From NCBI RefSeq assembly GCF_020782875.1, contig NZ_JAJGBN010000001.1, positions 496,001-560,000 on the forward strand: a DNA stretch of 64,000 nucleotides, written 5' to 3'. The notes beneath the pieces were generated by a model that was given only the letters and a program-made list of their open reading frames with translations, was not told the DNA's origin and ran no database searches. This DNA is from Allomuricauda sp. M10 (GTDB lineage Bacteria > Bacteroidota > Bacteroidia > Flavobacteriales > Flavobacteriaceae). A program made the position numbers and the translations under genes. Shown here piece after piece: positions 1 to 7,833 of this stretch; the stretch's first letter is position 1, and each line of letters starts with the position of its first letter.

Positions 1-19
1 GAAGATTTTTTCTACTCAT
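1..19 (-). CDS. mutB: methylmalonyl-CoA mutase large subunit, first six codons only
   Basis: Only the start lies in the window: an ATG read leftward from position 19 gives MSRKNL, which is how flavobacterial methylmalonyl-CoA mutase large subunits usually begin. The ATG overlaps the stop region of the small-subunit gene by 8 bases, the usual coupling for the two subunits of this B12-dependent enzyme, which interconverts methylmalonyl-CoA and succinyl-CoA. The identification rests on these six residues plus the position next to mutA; the rest of the gene is off the left edge. Confidence 0.75.
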
Positions 20-1409
20 GGTCCAATCTTTTTTGTTCCGAAGTTTCGGCCAATCGCTTTTCAATAATGGGCACGATGATGGTCTTTCTGGGTTGGGTCT
101 TTACGAAGGGATATAACTCTAAGTCATCCTTCATTCTATCCTGTGGATTTTGATATTTATTGGTTCCCAGCGAAATAATCTTGCCTTCGTCAAACAGTTC
201 TTGCTCTTTGGCAGCACTCTCCTTGATTTTTTGTTGGATGGTCCCTTTTTTCAAGGCGTCCAAAAATCCTCCAGATGCTTCTAGGTGTTTGAAAAGTGTC
301 AAGGCTTTTTCCGCCAATTGCTTCGTCAACGATTCAATGTAATAGGTGCCTTCCGAAATTTCAGCTGCACCGTTGAAATATCCTTCTTCCTTCAATAACA
401 ACAATTGGTTTCTGGCGATACGCTCTCCAAAAGCATTGTCTTTGTGATAGATAGTATCATAAGGAAGGTTGCAAACCGTATCCGCTCCTCCCAAAATGGC
501 CGACATGCATTCCGAAGTGGTGCGTAACATGTTCACATTGTAATCGTACAGTGTTTTGTTGCGCTTGGATGGTACGGTCAAAATGTGACAACCGTTTTCA
601 ATTCCATATTCCGTTGCTAAGGTCTTCCAAAGCCATCGCAAAGCCCTCAATTTGGCTATTTCAAAGAAATAGTTGCTACCAACCGCCACTTTGAAGGTGA
701 TGGGAAATGTCTTCTCGACTGCGCTCGAAGTGACATTTGCAAAATGATTCAGGTATTCGTGGGCGTGGGCCAACCCATAGGCCAATTGTTGAACCATATT
801 GGCCCCAGCATTTTGAAATAGCGATAGGTCCACACCCAGTACGGATACTTTTGCTTCAGATTGGGTCAGTTTAAAAATCCCATCCAATATTTGGTGGTCG
901 GTCTCCAAATTATGGAACCAGTTGCCATCTTTGGCCAGATGACCGATTAAGTCGATATGCAGATGAATGTTGGCTTGACTACCTTTTGTGATGGCCAATA
1001 ATTTTTGGATCGGCTCCAATGCCAAAAATTCAAAATGAAAATGGATTGAGACATTGGCTAAATCGATTTCGGAAAGCAGCACATTAAAATCGATTTCTTC
1101 GTTTGGAAGGGTAAAAATCAAACTTTCCACTCCCTTTTGAAGGATTTCACGAGCCTTGGCATTGGCTTTTTTGGCATCGCCTGCGTAGATGGTTTGGGCA
1201 ATGTTCCACGGATGATCCTTACCAATGGAAAAGCTAGGAATACCCTCAACGTCCTCTTCGTTATAAAAAGGCTTTACCTTGATTCCTTCCAACGATTCCC
1301 ATACCAAGGCTTCGTTATAGTCGGCACCCTTTAGGTCGTATTGGATCTTTTGTTTCCATTGTTTGGCGGAAACTTCAGGAAAACCGTCAAATAGGCCAGT
1401 GTTACTCAT
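12..1409 (-). CDS. mutA: methylmalonyl-CoA mutase small subunit
   Basis: 465-residue protein with the TIM-barrel layout of the methylmalonyl-CoA mutase beta (small) subunit: VWESLEGIKVKPFYNEED near residue 40, and the conserved FFEIAKLRALRWLW and GGADTVCNLPYD segments in the second half. It partners MutB in converting methylmalonyl-CoA to succinyl-CoA; small subunits normally lack a functional B12 domain, as here. Its start overlaps the end of the DivIC-like gene by 8 bases and its end overlaps mutB by 8 bases, so the four genes form a tightly packed operon. Unusual: codons at about residues 225-233 (VTSSAVEKT) are made from a copy of a palindromic intergenic repeat (711-735), placed in what looks like a variable loop. 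Confidence 0.93.
   Translation of the reverse strand: MSNTGLFDGFPEVSAKQWKQKIQYDLKGADYNEALVWESLEGIKVKPFYNEEDVEGIPSFSIGKDHPWNIAQTIYAGDAKKANAKAREILQKGVESLIFTLPNEEIDFNVLLSEIDLANVSIHFHFEFLALEPIQKLLAITKGSQANIHLHIDLIGHLAKDGNWFHNLETDHQILDGIFKLTQSEAKVSVLGVDLSLFQNAGANMVQQLAYGLAHAHEYLNHFANVTSSAVEKTFPITFKVAVGSNYFFEIAKLRALRWLWKTLATEYGIENGCHILTVPSKRNKTLYDYNVNMLRTTSECMSAILGGADTVCNLPYDTIYHKDNAFGERIARNQLLLLKEEGYFNGAAEISEGTYYIESLTKQLAEKALTLFKHLEASGGFLDALKKGTIQQKIKESAAKEQELFDEGKIISLGTNKYQNPQDRMKDDLELYPFVKTQPRKTIIVPIIEKRLAETSEQKRLDHE
711..735 (-). repeat. palindromic flavobacterial repeat inside mutA coding sequence
   Basis: The core TCGACTGCGCTCGA is shared with the three intergenic copies at 6148-6171, 6505-6528 and 6557-6580; over the 24-nt repeat this copy differs from them at only about four positions. 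It is read in frame as part of mutA (residues VTSSAVEK). This is direct sequence evidence that the element can sit inside a working gene. Confidence 0.8.
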
Positions 1410-1734
1410 CGTGTTTGTTCTTTATGCTGTCTTCGTATTCGATCAAAAAGATTTCTTCCTTATCTTTTTTCATGTAATATTTTTCCCGGGCCAGCTTTTC
1501 TATTTCCTTTTCATCCGACATCTTTTCCAGAATTTCCTGGTCCTTCGCAATTTCTCCTTTTAAAAACTCCTTCTGCTTTTCCAGTTTTTTGATTTCACCC
1601 CTTAGTTCCAAATGGATCAACAGGGAATTGGTATCAAAAAAGGCCATCCAGATCACAAATATGGTCAACACCAAGATGTACGTGTTAGTCATCCACTTGA
1701 ACCATTTTTTCTGTTTGAGTTCCTTGAGACCCAT
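1402..1734 (-). CDS. divIC: DivIC/FtsB-family septum formation protein
   Basis: 110 residues with a short cytoplasmic N-terminus, one membrane segment at about residues 19-33 (YILVLTIFVIWMAFF), then a periplasmic coiled coil rich in E, K and L (about 40-75) followed by the KLAREKYYMKK segment typical of the DivIC/FtsB family. These proteins bridge the divisome with FtsL and FtsQ/DivIB. It starts 2 bases after the udk stop and overlaps mutA by 8 bases, the common flavobacterial order udk-divIC-mutA-mutB. The link to metabolism genes is positional only. Confidence 0.88.
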   Translation of the reverse strand: MGLKELKQKKWFKWMTNTYILVLTIFVIWMAFFDTNSLLIHLELRGEIKKLEKQKEFLKGEIAKDQEILEKMSDEKEIEKLAREKYYMKKDKEEIFLIEYEDSIKNKHDE

Positions 1735-1736
1735 AA

Positions 1737-2345
1737 CTATGACAGTTTATTGTTGATGATGGTTCGTACAATATCCACCGCCACCGTGTTGTAATGGTTG
1801 TTCGGTATGATGATGTCCGCAAACTCCTTTGACGGTTCAATGAACTGCTCATGCATTGGTTTTACTGCTGTTTGATAGCGGGTCAAAACTTTTTCCAGGT
1901 CATGGCCACGTTCCCTGATGTCCCTTTGTAACCTTCTGATCAATCGCTCATCGGAATCGGCATGCACAAAGATCTTGATATCGAACATATCCCTCAATTT
2001 CGGATTGCTCAGAACCAAAATACCTTCCACGATCATCACTTTTCGAGGTGGGTTGGAAATGGTCTCCTGCAACCGAGTTTCTTCCACAAAGGAATAAATG
2101 GGGGTTTCAATGGTCTTCCCTTGTCTCAACTGTTCCATATGATCAATGAGCAGGTCAAAATCAATGGAATTTGGGTGATCAAAATTGATCTTTGCCCTTT
2201 CCTGCCGATCCAAATGGGATAGGTCGTTATAATAGGAATCCTGTGATATGACCCCCACTTCATTTTTAGGAAGTTGGTCAACTATTTGGTTGACCACGGT
2301 GGTTTTACCACAACCAGTGCCCCCGGCAATCCCTAAGATCAGCAT
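1737..2345 (-). CDS. udk: uridine kinase
   Basis: The P-loop GIAGGTGCGKTTVVNQ lies at the very N-terminus, followed by ISQDSYYNDLS and FDHPNSIDFDLL, all diagnostic of uridine/cytidine kinases that phosphorylate uridine and cytidine in pyrimidine salvage. An in-frame ATG 30 bases further upstream (2375) exists, but the start at 2345 gives 202 residues and places the P-loop at residues 5-13, as in the family. The gene heads the leftward operon with divIC and mutAB. No promoter with both boxes was found upstream; a lone TAACTTTG on this strand (2459-2466) is a weak candidate. Confidence 0.93.
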   Translation of the reverse strand: MLILGIAGGTGCGKTTVVNQIVDQLPKNEVGVISQDSYYNDLSHLDRQERAKINFDHPNSIDFDLLIDHMEQLRQGKTIETPIYSFVEETRLQETISNPPRKVMIVEGILVLSNPKLRDMFDIKIFVHADSDERLIRRLQRDIRERGHDLEKVLTRYQTAVKPMHEQFIEPSKEFADIIIPNNHYNTVAVDIVRTIINNKLS

Positions 2346-2473
2346 ACTTTTAATTTTGGTACCAAAAATAAGCAATTGATTAGATCTGCCCTTGGTTTAA
2401 AACTTTACATAATTACTTACCATTTATCAAATAAATGATGACCGATGTCATAACCTTCCAAAGTTAATGGTGC

Positions 2474-2481
2474 TAGCTTTG
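2474..2481 (+). promoter_or_regulatory. possible -7 box for the acyl-CoA carboxylase operon
   Basis: TAGCTTTG is a perfect match to the Bacteroidota -7 consensus TAnnTTTG, 43 bases before the start of the biotin carrier gene. No convincing -33 TTG box was found at the expected distance, so confidence is limited. Confidence 0.35.
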
Positions 2482-2523
2482 TGACATTCTTACTCATTAA
2501 TCTTATCTTTATCAGGGTAACCT

Positions 2524-3024
2524 ATGGAAACACTATTTATGGATAATTCTTATTCGGTCAAGGTTGATGCCGACTTTGACTTTAAACTTTCCAAAGACCA
2601 AATTTCCTCCTTGGATTTGATTAAAACAGGTACAAATGCCTATCATCTGTTGAAGGATGGCGTGTCTTACCACATCGAAATCTTGAATGCAGATTTTATT
2701 GCCGGGACTTATACCATTGGCATCAATGGCCGAGAGCATCAGGCTGTTATCAGTACTCCGTTGGACGAACTTATCGAGAAAATGGGGTTTGCCACCAATT
2801 CAAACAAGAACATCGATTCCATTGAGGCGCCTATGCCCGGATTGATCCTGGATATTTTGGTAGGTGAAGGACAAGAGGTGAAAGAGGAAGAACAGTTGGT
2901 GATCTTGGAGGCCATGAAGATGGAAAATATCATTACCTCGCCTCGTAATGGGGTCATCAAAAAAATAGCGGTCAAGAAGGGAGATGCAGTTGACAAAAAA
3001 CAGTTGTTGATTGAATTTCAATAA
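2524..3024 (+). CDS. biotin carboxyl carrier subunit of an acyl-CoA carboxylase
   Basis: 166 residues. The C-terminal 70 residues form a biotinyl/lipoyl domain, with PMPGLILDILV before and EAMKMEN around the biotinylated lysine (K132). The N-terminal half is the extension found in free-standing carriers of Bacteroidota acetyl/propionyl-CoA carboxylases. It hands carboxyl groups from the biotin carboxylase to the carboxyltransferase encoded just downstream. A second in-frame ATG at 2539 is an alternative start. Six bases separate it from the next gene. Together with mutAB on the other strand it points to propionyl-CoA to succinyl-CoA conversion. Confidence 0.9.
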   Translation: METLFMDNSYSVKVDADFDFKLSKDQISSLDLIKTGTNAYHLLKDGVSYHIEILNADFIAGTYTIGINGREHQAVISTPLDELIEKMGFATNSNKNIDSIEAPMPGLILDILVGEGQEVKEEEQLVILEAMKMENIITSPRNGVIKKIAVKKGDAVDKKQLLIEFQ

Positions 3025-3030
3025 GATATC

Positions 3031-4473
3031 ATGAAAAAAATATTGATTGCCAATCGTGGCGAAATTGCGGTACGCGTGATGAAGACCGCAAAAAAAATGG
3101 GAATCCGAACTGTGGCGGTCTATTCCACCGTGGACAGGAATGCTCCCCATGTGCAATTTGCGGACGAAGCTGTTTGTATCGGCGAAGCTCCATCCAATCA
3201 GTCCTATTTGCGAGGCGACAAGATTATTGAAGTGGCCAAACAACTCAAAGTGGATGGCATCCACCCAGGATATGGTTTCTTGAGTGAAAATGCTGCTTTT
3301 GCCGAAGCCGTTGAAAAGAGTGGAATCACTTTTATCGGTCCCAAAAGCAAGGCCATCCGCATGATGGGTAGCAAATTGGCAGCCAAGGAAGCCGTAAAAG
3401 CCTACAACATTCCCATGGTGCCGGGTATTGATGAAGCCATTACCGATGTGGCAAAGGCCCATGAGATTGCCAAGGAAGTGGGTTATCCTATTTTAATCAA
3501 AGCCTCTGCCGGAGGTGGTGGTAAGGGTATGCGAATTGTGGAGCGCGAAGAAGACTTGGAATCTGGGATGAAACGTGCCATCAGTGAAGCAACTTCAGCT
3601 TTTGGGGACGGTTCCGTTTTTGTGGAAAAATATGTAAAATCCCCAAGGCATATCGAGGTGCAGGTGATGGCCGATACCCACGGGAATGTGCTCCATTTTT
3701 TTGAAAGGGAATGCAGTGTGCAACGTCGCCACCAAAAAGTAGTGGAAGAAGCGCCATCCTCTATTTTGACTCCGGAAAAAAGAAAGGAAATGGGCATTGC
3801 AGCTACCAAGGTGGCTCAAGCCTGTGACTATATTGGAGCAGGAACCGTGGAGTTTTTGATGGATGCCGACCACAACTATTACTTTTTGGAAATGAACACC
3901 CGTTTGCAGGTGGAACATCCTGTTACCGAAATGATTACGGGAGTGGATTTAGTGGAACTGCAGATCAAGATCGCTAGGGGAGAAGCTCTTCCCATGAAAC
4001 AGGAAGGCCTTTCCATTCATGGTCACGCGGTGGAACTCCGTGTGTATGCAGAAGATCCTTTAAATGACTTTTTGCCCAGTGTTGGGAATCTGGAAACGTA
4101 TAAACTTCCAACAGGTGAAGGTGTTCGGGTAGACAATGGTTTTGAGGAAGGTATGGACATTCCGATCTATTATGATCCCATGTTGTCCAAGTTGATTGCC
4201 TATGGCAAGACCCGTGAAGAGGCCATTGAATTGATGTTGGACGCCATCAACAATTACAAAGTAAAAGGGGTACAGACAACTTTGCCCTTCGGTAGTTTTG
4301 TTTTTGCCCATGAAGCCTTCCGTTCCGGAAATTTTGATACCCACTTTGTGAAAAATTATTATTCCCCGGACAAGATTCATGAAGAAAACTCCAAGCATGC
4401 CGAAGTTGCTGCGTTAGTGGCCCTTCAACAGTATTTGGAAGATAAAAATATAGTGAGATTACCTTCAAATTGA
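3031..4473 (+). CDS. biotin carboxylase subunit of acyl-CoA (propionyl/acetyl-CoA) carboxylase
   Basis: 480 residues, close to the usual length of a stand-alone biotin carboxylase. The N-terminal [20 protein letters not shown] opens the BC domain; the glycine-rich ATP loop [11 protein letters not shown] is near residue 165; [17 protein letters not shown] and [14 protein letters not shown] are catalytic signatures. It carboxylates the biotin of the upstream carrier with bicarbonate and ATP. It could belong to a propionyl-CoA, acetyl-CoA or mixed-specificity enzyme; the neighbouring methylmalonyl-CoA mutase genes favour propionyl-CoA. The stop overlaps a TTG of the next gene (TTGA). Confidence 0.93.
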   Translation: MKKILIANRGEIAVRVMKTAKKMGIRTVAVYSTVDRNAPHVQFADEAVCIGEAPSNQSYLRGDKIIEVAKQLKVDGIHPGYGFLSENAAFAEAVEKSGITFIGPKSKAIRMMGSKLAAKEAVKAYNIPMVPGIDEAITDVAKAHEIAKEVGYPILIKASAGGGGKGMRIVEREEDLESGMKRAISEATSAFGDGSVFVEKYVKSPRHIEVQVMADTHGNVLHFFERECSVQRRHQKVVEEAPSSILTPEKRKEMGIAATKVAQACDYIGAGTVEFLMDADHNYYFLEMNTRLQVEHPVTEMITGVDLVELQIKIARGEALPMKQEGLSIHGHAVELRVYAEDPLNDFLPSVGNLETYKLPTGEGVRVDNGFEEGMDIPIYYDPMLSKLIAYGKTREEAIELMLDAINNYKVKGVQTTLPFGSFVFAHEAFRSGNFDTHFVKNYYSPDKIHEENSKHAEVAALVALQQYLEDKNIVRLPSN

Positions 4474-4478
4474 ACCCT

Positions 4479-6020
4479 ATGGATTCCAAGATAAAAACAC
4501 TACAGGACAAAATTGCCGAGGCCCATTTGGGTGGTGGCATCAAGAGGATAGAAAAGCAGCACGAAAAGAAAAAATTGACCGCTCGGGAACGGGTGCTCTA
4601 TTTGTTGGATGAAGGTTCCTTTGAAGAAATGGGCATTTTGGTGACACACCGTACCAAGGATTTTGGTATGGACAAAGAAATCTATTATGGCGATGGGGTG
4701 GTGACCGGATATGGAACCGTAAGCGGAAGACTGGTCTATGTGTATGCACAGGATTTTACCGTGTTTGGTGGTGCCCTCTCTGAAACCCACGCCGAGAAAA
4801 TCTGTAAGGTGATGGATTTGGCTATGAAGGTGGGAGCACCTGTTATCGGATTGAATGATTCCGGTGGGGCCAGGATTCAGGAAGGGGTACGTTCGTTGGG
4901 CGGTTATGCCGATATTTTTTACCGAAACGTGCAAGCCTCTGGTGTAATCCCACAGATTTCTGCCATTATGGGCCCTTGTGCTGGTGGAGCCGTGTATTCC
5001 CCAGCCATGACGGATTTTATCATCATGGTGGAAGAAACCAGTTATATGTTCGTGACCGGTCCCAACGTGGTAAAAACAGTTACCAATGAAGAAGTGACTT
5101 CGGAGGAATTGGGTGGAGCCAGCACGCATGCCATCAAATCTGGAGTGGCGCACAAGACTTCTGCTAACGATGCCGCATGTTTGGATGATATTAAAAAATT
5201 GCTGGATTACCTTCCACAGAACAATACCCAACTCCCCGAACTGAAACCTTATGTTTTGGGAGATGAAATTCGCGATGAACTTTGTGGCATTGTTCCGGAT
5301 AATCCGAACAAGCCTTATGATATGCACGATGTGATCAAGGGCATCATCGATTCGGATTCGTTTTATGAGATCCATAAAGATTATGCGGAGAACATCATTA
5401 CCGGTTTTGCCCGATTGGGAGGTAGAAGTGTCGGGATTATTGCCAACCAGCCTATGTTCTTGGCAGGGGTTTTGGGGGTGAAAAGTTCCAGAAAGGCGGC
5501 ACGTTTTACCCGTTTCTGTGATGCGTTCAACATTCCTTTGTTGGTTTTGGTGGATGTGCCAGGGTTCTTGCCAGGTACCGATCAGGAGTGGAGTGGAATC
5601 ATCATGCATGGGGCCAAGTTGCTATATGCCTTAAGCGAAGCTACCGTACCAAGGGTCACCGTGATTACTCGTAAAGCCTATGGCGGAGCTTATGATGTGA
5701 TGAACTCCAAACACATTGGCGCCGACTTTAACTTTGCATGGCCCAGTGCTGAGATTGCAGTGATGGGTGCAAAAGGTGCGAGTGAGATTATTTTTAGACG
5801 CGAAATAGCCGAAGCAGAAGACCCTGAGGCCAAGTTGAAGGAGAAGGAAACCGAATATGCGGAGAAATTTGCCAATCCGTATCGGGCGGCAAGACGCGGT
5901 TTTATTGATGAAGTCATTCTACCGCAAGAAACCAGACGTAAACTTTTGAAGGCTTTTGCCATGCTGGAGAAAAAACATGTTGATCCTCCAAAACGGAAGC
6001 ATGGGAATATTCCTTTGTAG
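4479..6020 (+). CDS. acyl-CoA carboxylase beta (carboxyltransferase) subunit
   Basis: 513 residues from the ATG at 4479; an in-frame TTG at 4470 overlaps the preceding stop but the ATG gives the usual family length. Crotonase-fold carboxyltransferase halves are seen: [21 protein letters not shown] at the N-terminus, [11 protein letters not shown] and [12 protein letters not shown] for the first half, and [21 protein letters not shown] then [13 protein letters not shown] for the second. It moves the carboxyl group from biotin to propionyl-CoA (probable) or acetyl-CoA. It is the last gene of the three-gene operon and is followed directly by repeat-rich intergenic DNA. Confidence 0.93.
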   Translation: MDSKIKTLQDKIAEAHLGGGIKRIEKQHEKKKLTARERVLYLLDEGSFEEMGILVTHRTKDFGMDKEIYYGDGVVTGYGTVSGRLVYVYAQDFTVFGGALSETHAEKICKVMDLAMKVGAPVIGLNDSGGARIQEGVRSLGGYADIFYRNVQASGVIPQISAIMGPCAGGAVYSPAMTDFIIMVEETSYMFVTGPNVVKTVTNEEVTSEELGGASTHAIKSGVAHKTSANDAACLDDIKKLLDYLPQNNTQLPELKPYVLGDEIRDELCGIVPDNPNKPYDMHDVIKGIIDSDSFYEIHKDYAENIITGFARLGGRSVGIIANQPMFLAGVLGVKSSRKAARFTRFCDAFNIPLLVLVDVPGFLPGTDQEWSGIIMHGAKLLYALSEATVPRVTVITRKAYGGAYDVMNSKHIGADFNFAWPSAEIAVMGAKGASEIIFRREIAEAEDPEAKLKEKETEYAEKFANPYRAARRGFIDEVILPQETRRKLLKAFAMLEKKHVDPPKRKHGNIPL

Positions 6021-6040
6021 TAAGGGTCCAATTCACTTTT

Positions 6041-6064
6041 GTCATTCTGAGCGTAGCGAAGAAT
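6041..6064 (+). repeat. short imperfect palindrome, REP-like
   Basis: ATTCTGAGCGTAGCGAAGAAT forms a hairpin with 5-bp outer arms (ATTCT/AGAAT) and a GC inner pair. I recognise this string as a common intergenic repeat of Bacteroidota genomes. It lies 21 bases after the carboxylase stop and may also act as an mRNA 3'-end structure. Confidence 0.65.
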
Positions 6065-6147
6065 CTCTTTAATGTATAAAAGGTAACAGGGTTTGACACG
6101 AATGTCACTAATTCCCGCGAATAGTTTATAAAGATTGACTTTGTGTT

Positions 6148-6171
6148 GTCAGGTCGAGCGCAGTCGAGACC
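6148..6171 (-). repeat. 24-nt palindromic repeat, copy 1 (inverted relative to copies 2 and 3)
   Basis: Exact reverse complement of the 24-mers at 6505-6528 and 6557-6580, with core TCGAGCGCAGTCGA. It ends one base before the stop codon of the GIY-YIG gene. Confidence 0.9.
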
Positions 6172-6172
6172 C

Positions 6173-6493
6173 TCAGTCTTGGTCAGAATGATACTTGTAG
6201 TGTGATGCATTCCTACATTCGGCCAATATCTGTATTAAATCAAAGTTTCCATTTGCCAAAGCCAATTTCTTTTTTGCACTCCATTTTTTAATTTTCTTTT
6301 CAAAATAAATAGCTTGCAATACATCATTGAATTCTTGTTGAAAAATGAGTTGTAAAGGTCTTCTTCGAAAAGTAAATGCACGGTTATTCAAACCTTCTTG
6401 ATGTTCTTTAAACCTACGGTTTATATCATCAGTAATGCCAGTGTAGGTCAGGCCGTCGGCACAAAGAAGAATGTATACGTGATAAAATTTCAT
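6173..6493 (-). CDS. GIY-YIG domain protein (UPF0213/SLX1-type small nuclease-like)
   Basis: 106 residues: YHVYILLCADGLTYTGITDD carries the first half of the GIY-YIG core (the GIY and YIG tripeptides appear as VYI and YTG), followed by RRFKEHQEGLNNRA and YFEKKIKKWSAKKK, the usual pattern of the short stand-alone family. Catalytic activity is not established for these small proteins. The ORF is framed by inverted copies of a 24-nt palindrome: one begins 1 base after the stop, the other 11 bases before the start. The last residues, HYKYHSDQD, derive from DNA touching the repeat. This resembles a repeat-borne cassette rather than a housekeeping gene. Confidence 0.82.
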   Translation of the reverse strand: MKFYHVYILLCADGLTYTGITDDINRRFKEHQEGLNNRAFTFRRRPLQLIFQQEFNDVLQAIYFEKKIKKWSAKKKLALANGNFDLIQILAECRNASHYKYHSDQD

Positions 6494-6504
6494 GATTGTA
6501 TGAA

Positions 6505-6528
6505 GGTCTCGACTGCGCTCGACCTGAC
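6505..6528 (+). repeat. 24-nt palindromic repeat, copy 2
   Basis: Identical to 6557-6580 in the same orientation and to 6148-6171 in the opposite orientation. The core is TCGACTGCGCTCGA. It lies 11 bases upstream of the GIY-YIG start codon. Confidence 0.9.
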
Positions 6529-6556
6529 ACCAAACATAATGAAGTTTTTATAATTG

Positions 6557-6580
6557 GGTCTCGACTGCGCTCGACCTGAC
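6557..6580 (+). repeat. 24-nt palindromic repeat, copy 3
   Basis: Second direct copy, 28 bases beyond copy 2 and 7 bases before the end of the Gfo/Idh gene. Paired copies of this kind are typical of REP-like elements. Confidence 0.9.
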
Positions 6581-6587
6581 AAACTTC

Positions 6588-7649
6588 TTACAAATCAACA
6601 GTCTTTCCTGTCCTGACAGATTCATCTGCGGCCAAAACAATTTGTAGGCTATTGATCGCATCGTTCAAGTGGTGGGTTAGGTCCACATTATTCAAAATGG
6701 CGTTTAGAAAATACTCTTGTTCCAACAAACACAGGCCATCATGGTCGGGTTCATCTTCAGTACTGATGATTTCGTCCTTTTTACTGAAATTACCTTCATT
6801 GTCCAAAGAGCCATGGTGTAGTTTTAAGCTACCGGTCTTGGTATGTCCTTCAACATCATCCGAAGCCCCTTTATTAAGATCACTAATGGAAACACAGCCG
6901 TTTGGCCCCATTACATCTTTAATGAAAAAAGCCGTTTCACTTACCATGGGCCCCCACGCAGCTTCGTACCAACCAACAGAACCGTCTTCAAATCGCACTT
7001 GTAACTGCCCATAATTGTACATGTCGGTAGCGATCTCATTGGATAATCTGGCTCCAATGGCTGAAACACTAACTGGCTTGGACCGTGTCATGGAACACAT
7101 GACATCAACATAATGTACCCCACAATCCACAATAGGTGACATGGATTTCATGAGTTGTTTGTGCGTATACCAATGGCTTCCTGAACTTTGCTGGTTCAAA
7201 TTCATCCGCATCACCAAAGGTTTTCCCAGAGTCTGGGCAATTTCGGTAAACTTGGCCCAAGTAGGATGTACCCGTAAAATATAGCCCACCACCATTTTCT
7301 TGCCCATTTTTTCGGATAGATCCACCAAGGTTTGGGCTTCTTCCACAGTTAAGGCGAGCGGTTTTTCCACAAAAACATGGGCATTTGCCTCCAAGGCCTT
7401 TTTTACATAATCAAAATGAGTGTCGGGATAGGTGTTGATAGAAACCACATCCGGTTGGGTAATTTCCAAAGCCTGTGCATAATCTGAAAAAGTGGCAACG
7501 CCTCCGAGTTCCTCGGAAAGTTGCTCCCTACTTTTTTCACCACGACTGACCAATCCTACAATTTCAAATCCTTCCAATTTGTAATAAGCCCGGGCATGGG
7601 AAGTTCCCATATTGCCACAACCTACCACCAAAGTTTTTAGTTTTCCCAT
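6588..7649 (-). CDS. Gfo/Idh/MocA-family NAD(P)-dependent oxidoreductase
   Basis: 353 residues. The N-terminal Rossmann fold starts LVVGCGNMGTSHARAYYKL, and the family signature VFVEKPLALT is near residue 95, with the lysine that contacts the substrate. The C-terminal half is the alpha/beta substrate domain. Such enzymes oxidise or reduce sugars, inositols and related polyols; the substrate cannot be read from sequence. There is no signal peptide, so it should be cytoplasmic. It stands alone: its leftward end meets the repeat block, and a 184-base gap separates its start from the divergent exporter gene. A role in the nearby amino-sugar pathway is possible but unsupported. Confidence 0.88.
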   Translation of the reverse strand: MGKLKTLVVGCGNMGTSHARAYYKLEGFEIVGLVSRGEKSREQLSEELGGVATFSDYAQALEITQPDVVSINTYPDTHFDYVKKALEANAHVFVEKPLALTVEEAQTLVDLSEKMGKKMVVGYILRVHPTWAKFTEIAQTLGKPLVMRMNLNQQSSGSHWYTHKQLMKSMSPIVDCGVHYVDVMCSMTRSKPVSVSAIGARLSNEIATDMYNYGQLQVRFEDGSVGWYEAAWGPMVSETAFFIKDVMGPNGCVSISDLNKGASDDVEGHTKTGSLKLHHGSLDNEGNFSKKDEIISTEDEPDHDGLCLLEQEYFLNAILNNVDLTHHLNDAINSLQIVLAADESVRTGKTVDL

Positions 7650-7802
7650 TTTTATTTGATTATGACTTAAAGATAAGGTTACTATAGGTTTTTAAGAGCT
7701 TGTTCCGTGCGAATTGGATATAGAACATCACTTTTTTTACATTTTCGTTGATTTTCTAGGGGGTTATGTTTCCATTTCATTAAACCTTTCACAAAAGCTT
7801 TA

Positions 7803-7829
7803 TTGGTACAACGGGTATCCCTATTTTTG
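7803..7829 (+). promoter_or_regulatory. predicted Bacteroidota promoter of the MFS exporter gene
   Basis: TTG (7803-7805, -33 box) and TATTTTTG (7822-7829, -7 box, perfect TAnnTTTG) lie 16 bases apart. The ATG follows only 4 bases after the -7 box, so the transcript would be leaderless or nearly so, unless another promoter is used. Confidence 0.5.
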
Positions 7830-7833
7830 CACC

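Noticed and set aside
2800-3462. 220-codon minus-strand frame across the biotin carrier and biotin carboxylase genes
   Set aside because: Antisense to two clear genes, His/Phe-rich translation with no motif.
4500-5609. 369-codon open frame on the minus strand inside the carboxyltransferase gene
   Set aside because: It lies entirely opposite a well-supported conserved gene, and its composition (many H, I, R, N) is that of an antisense shadow.
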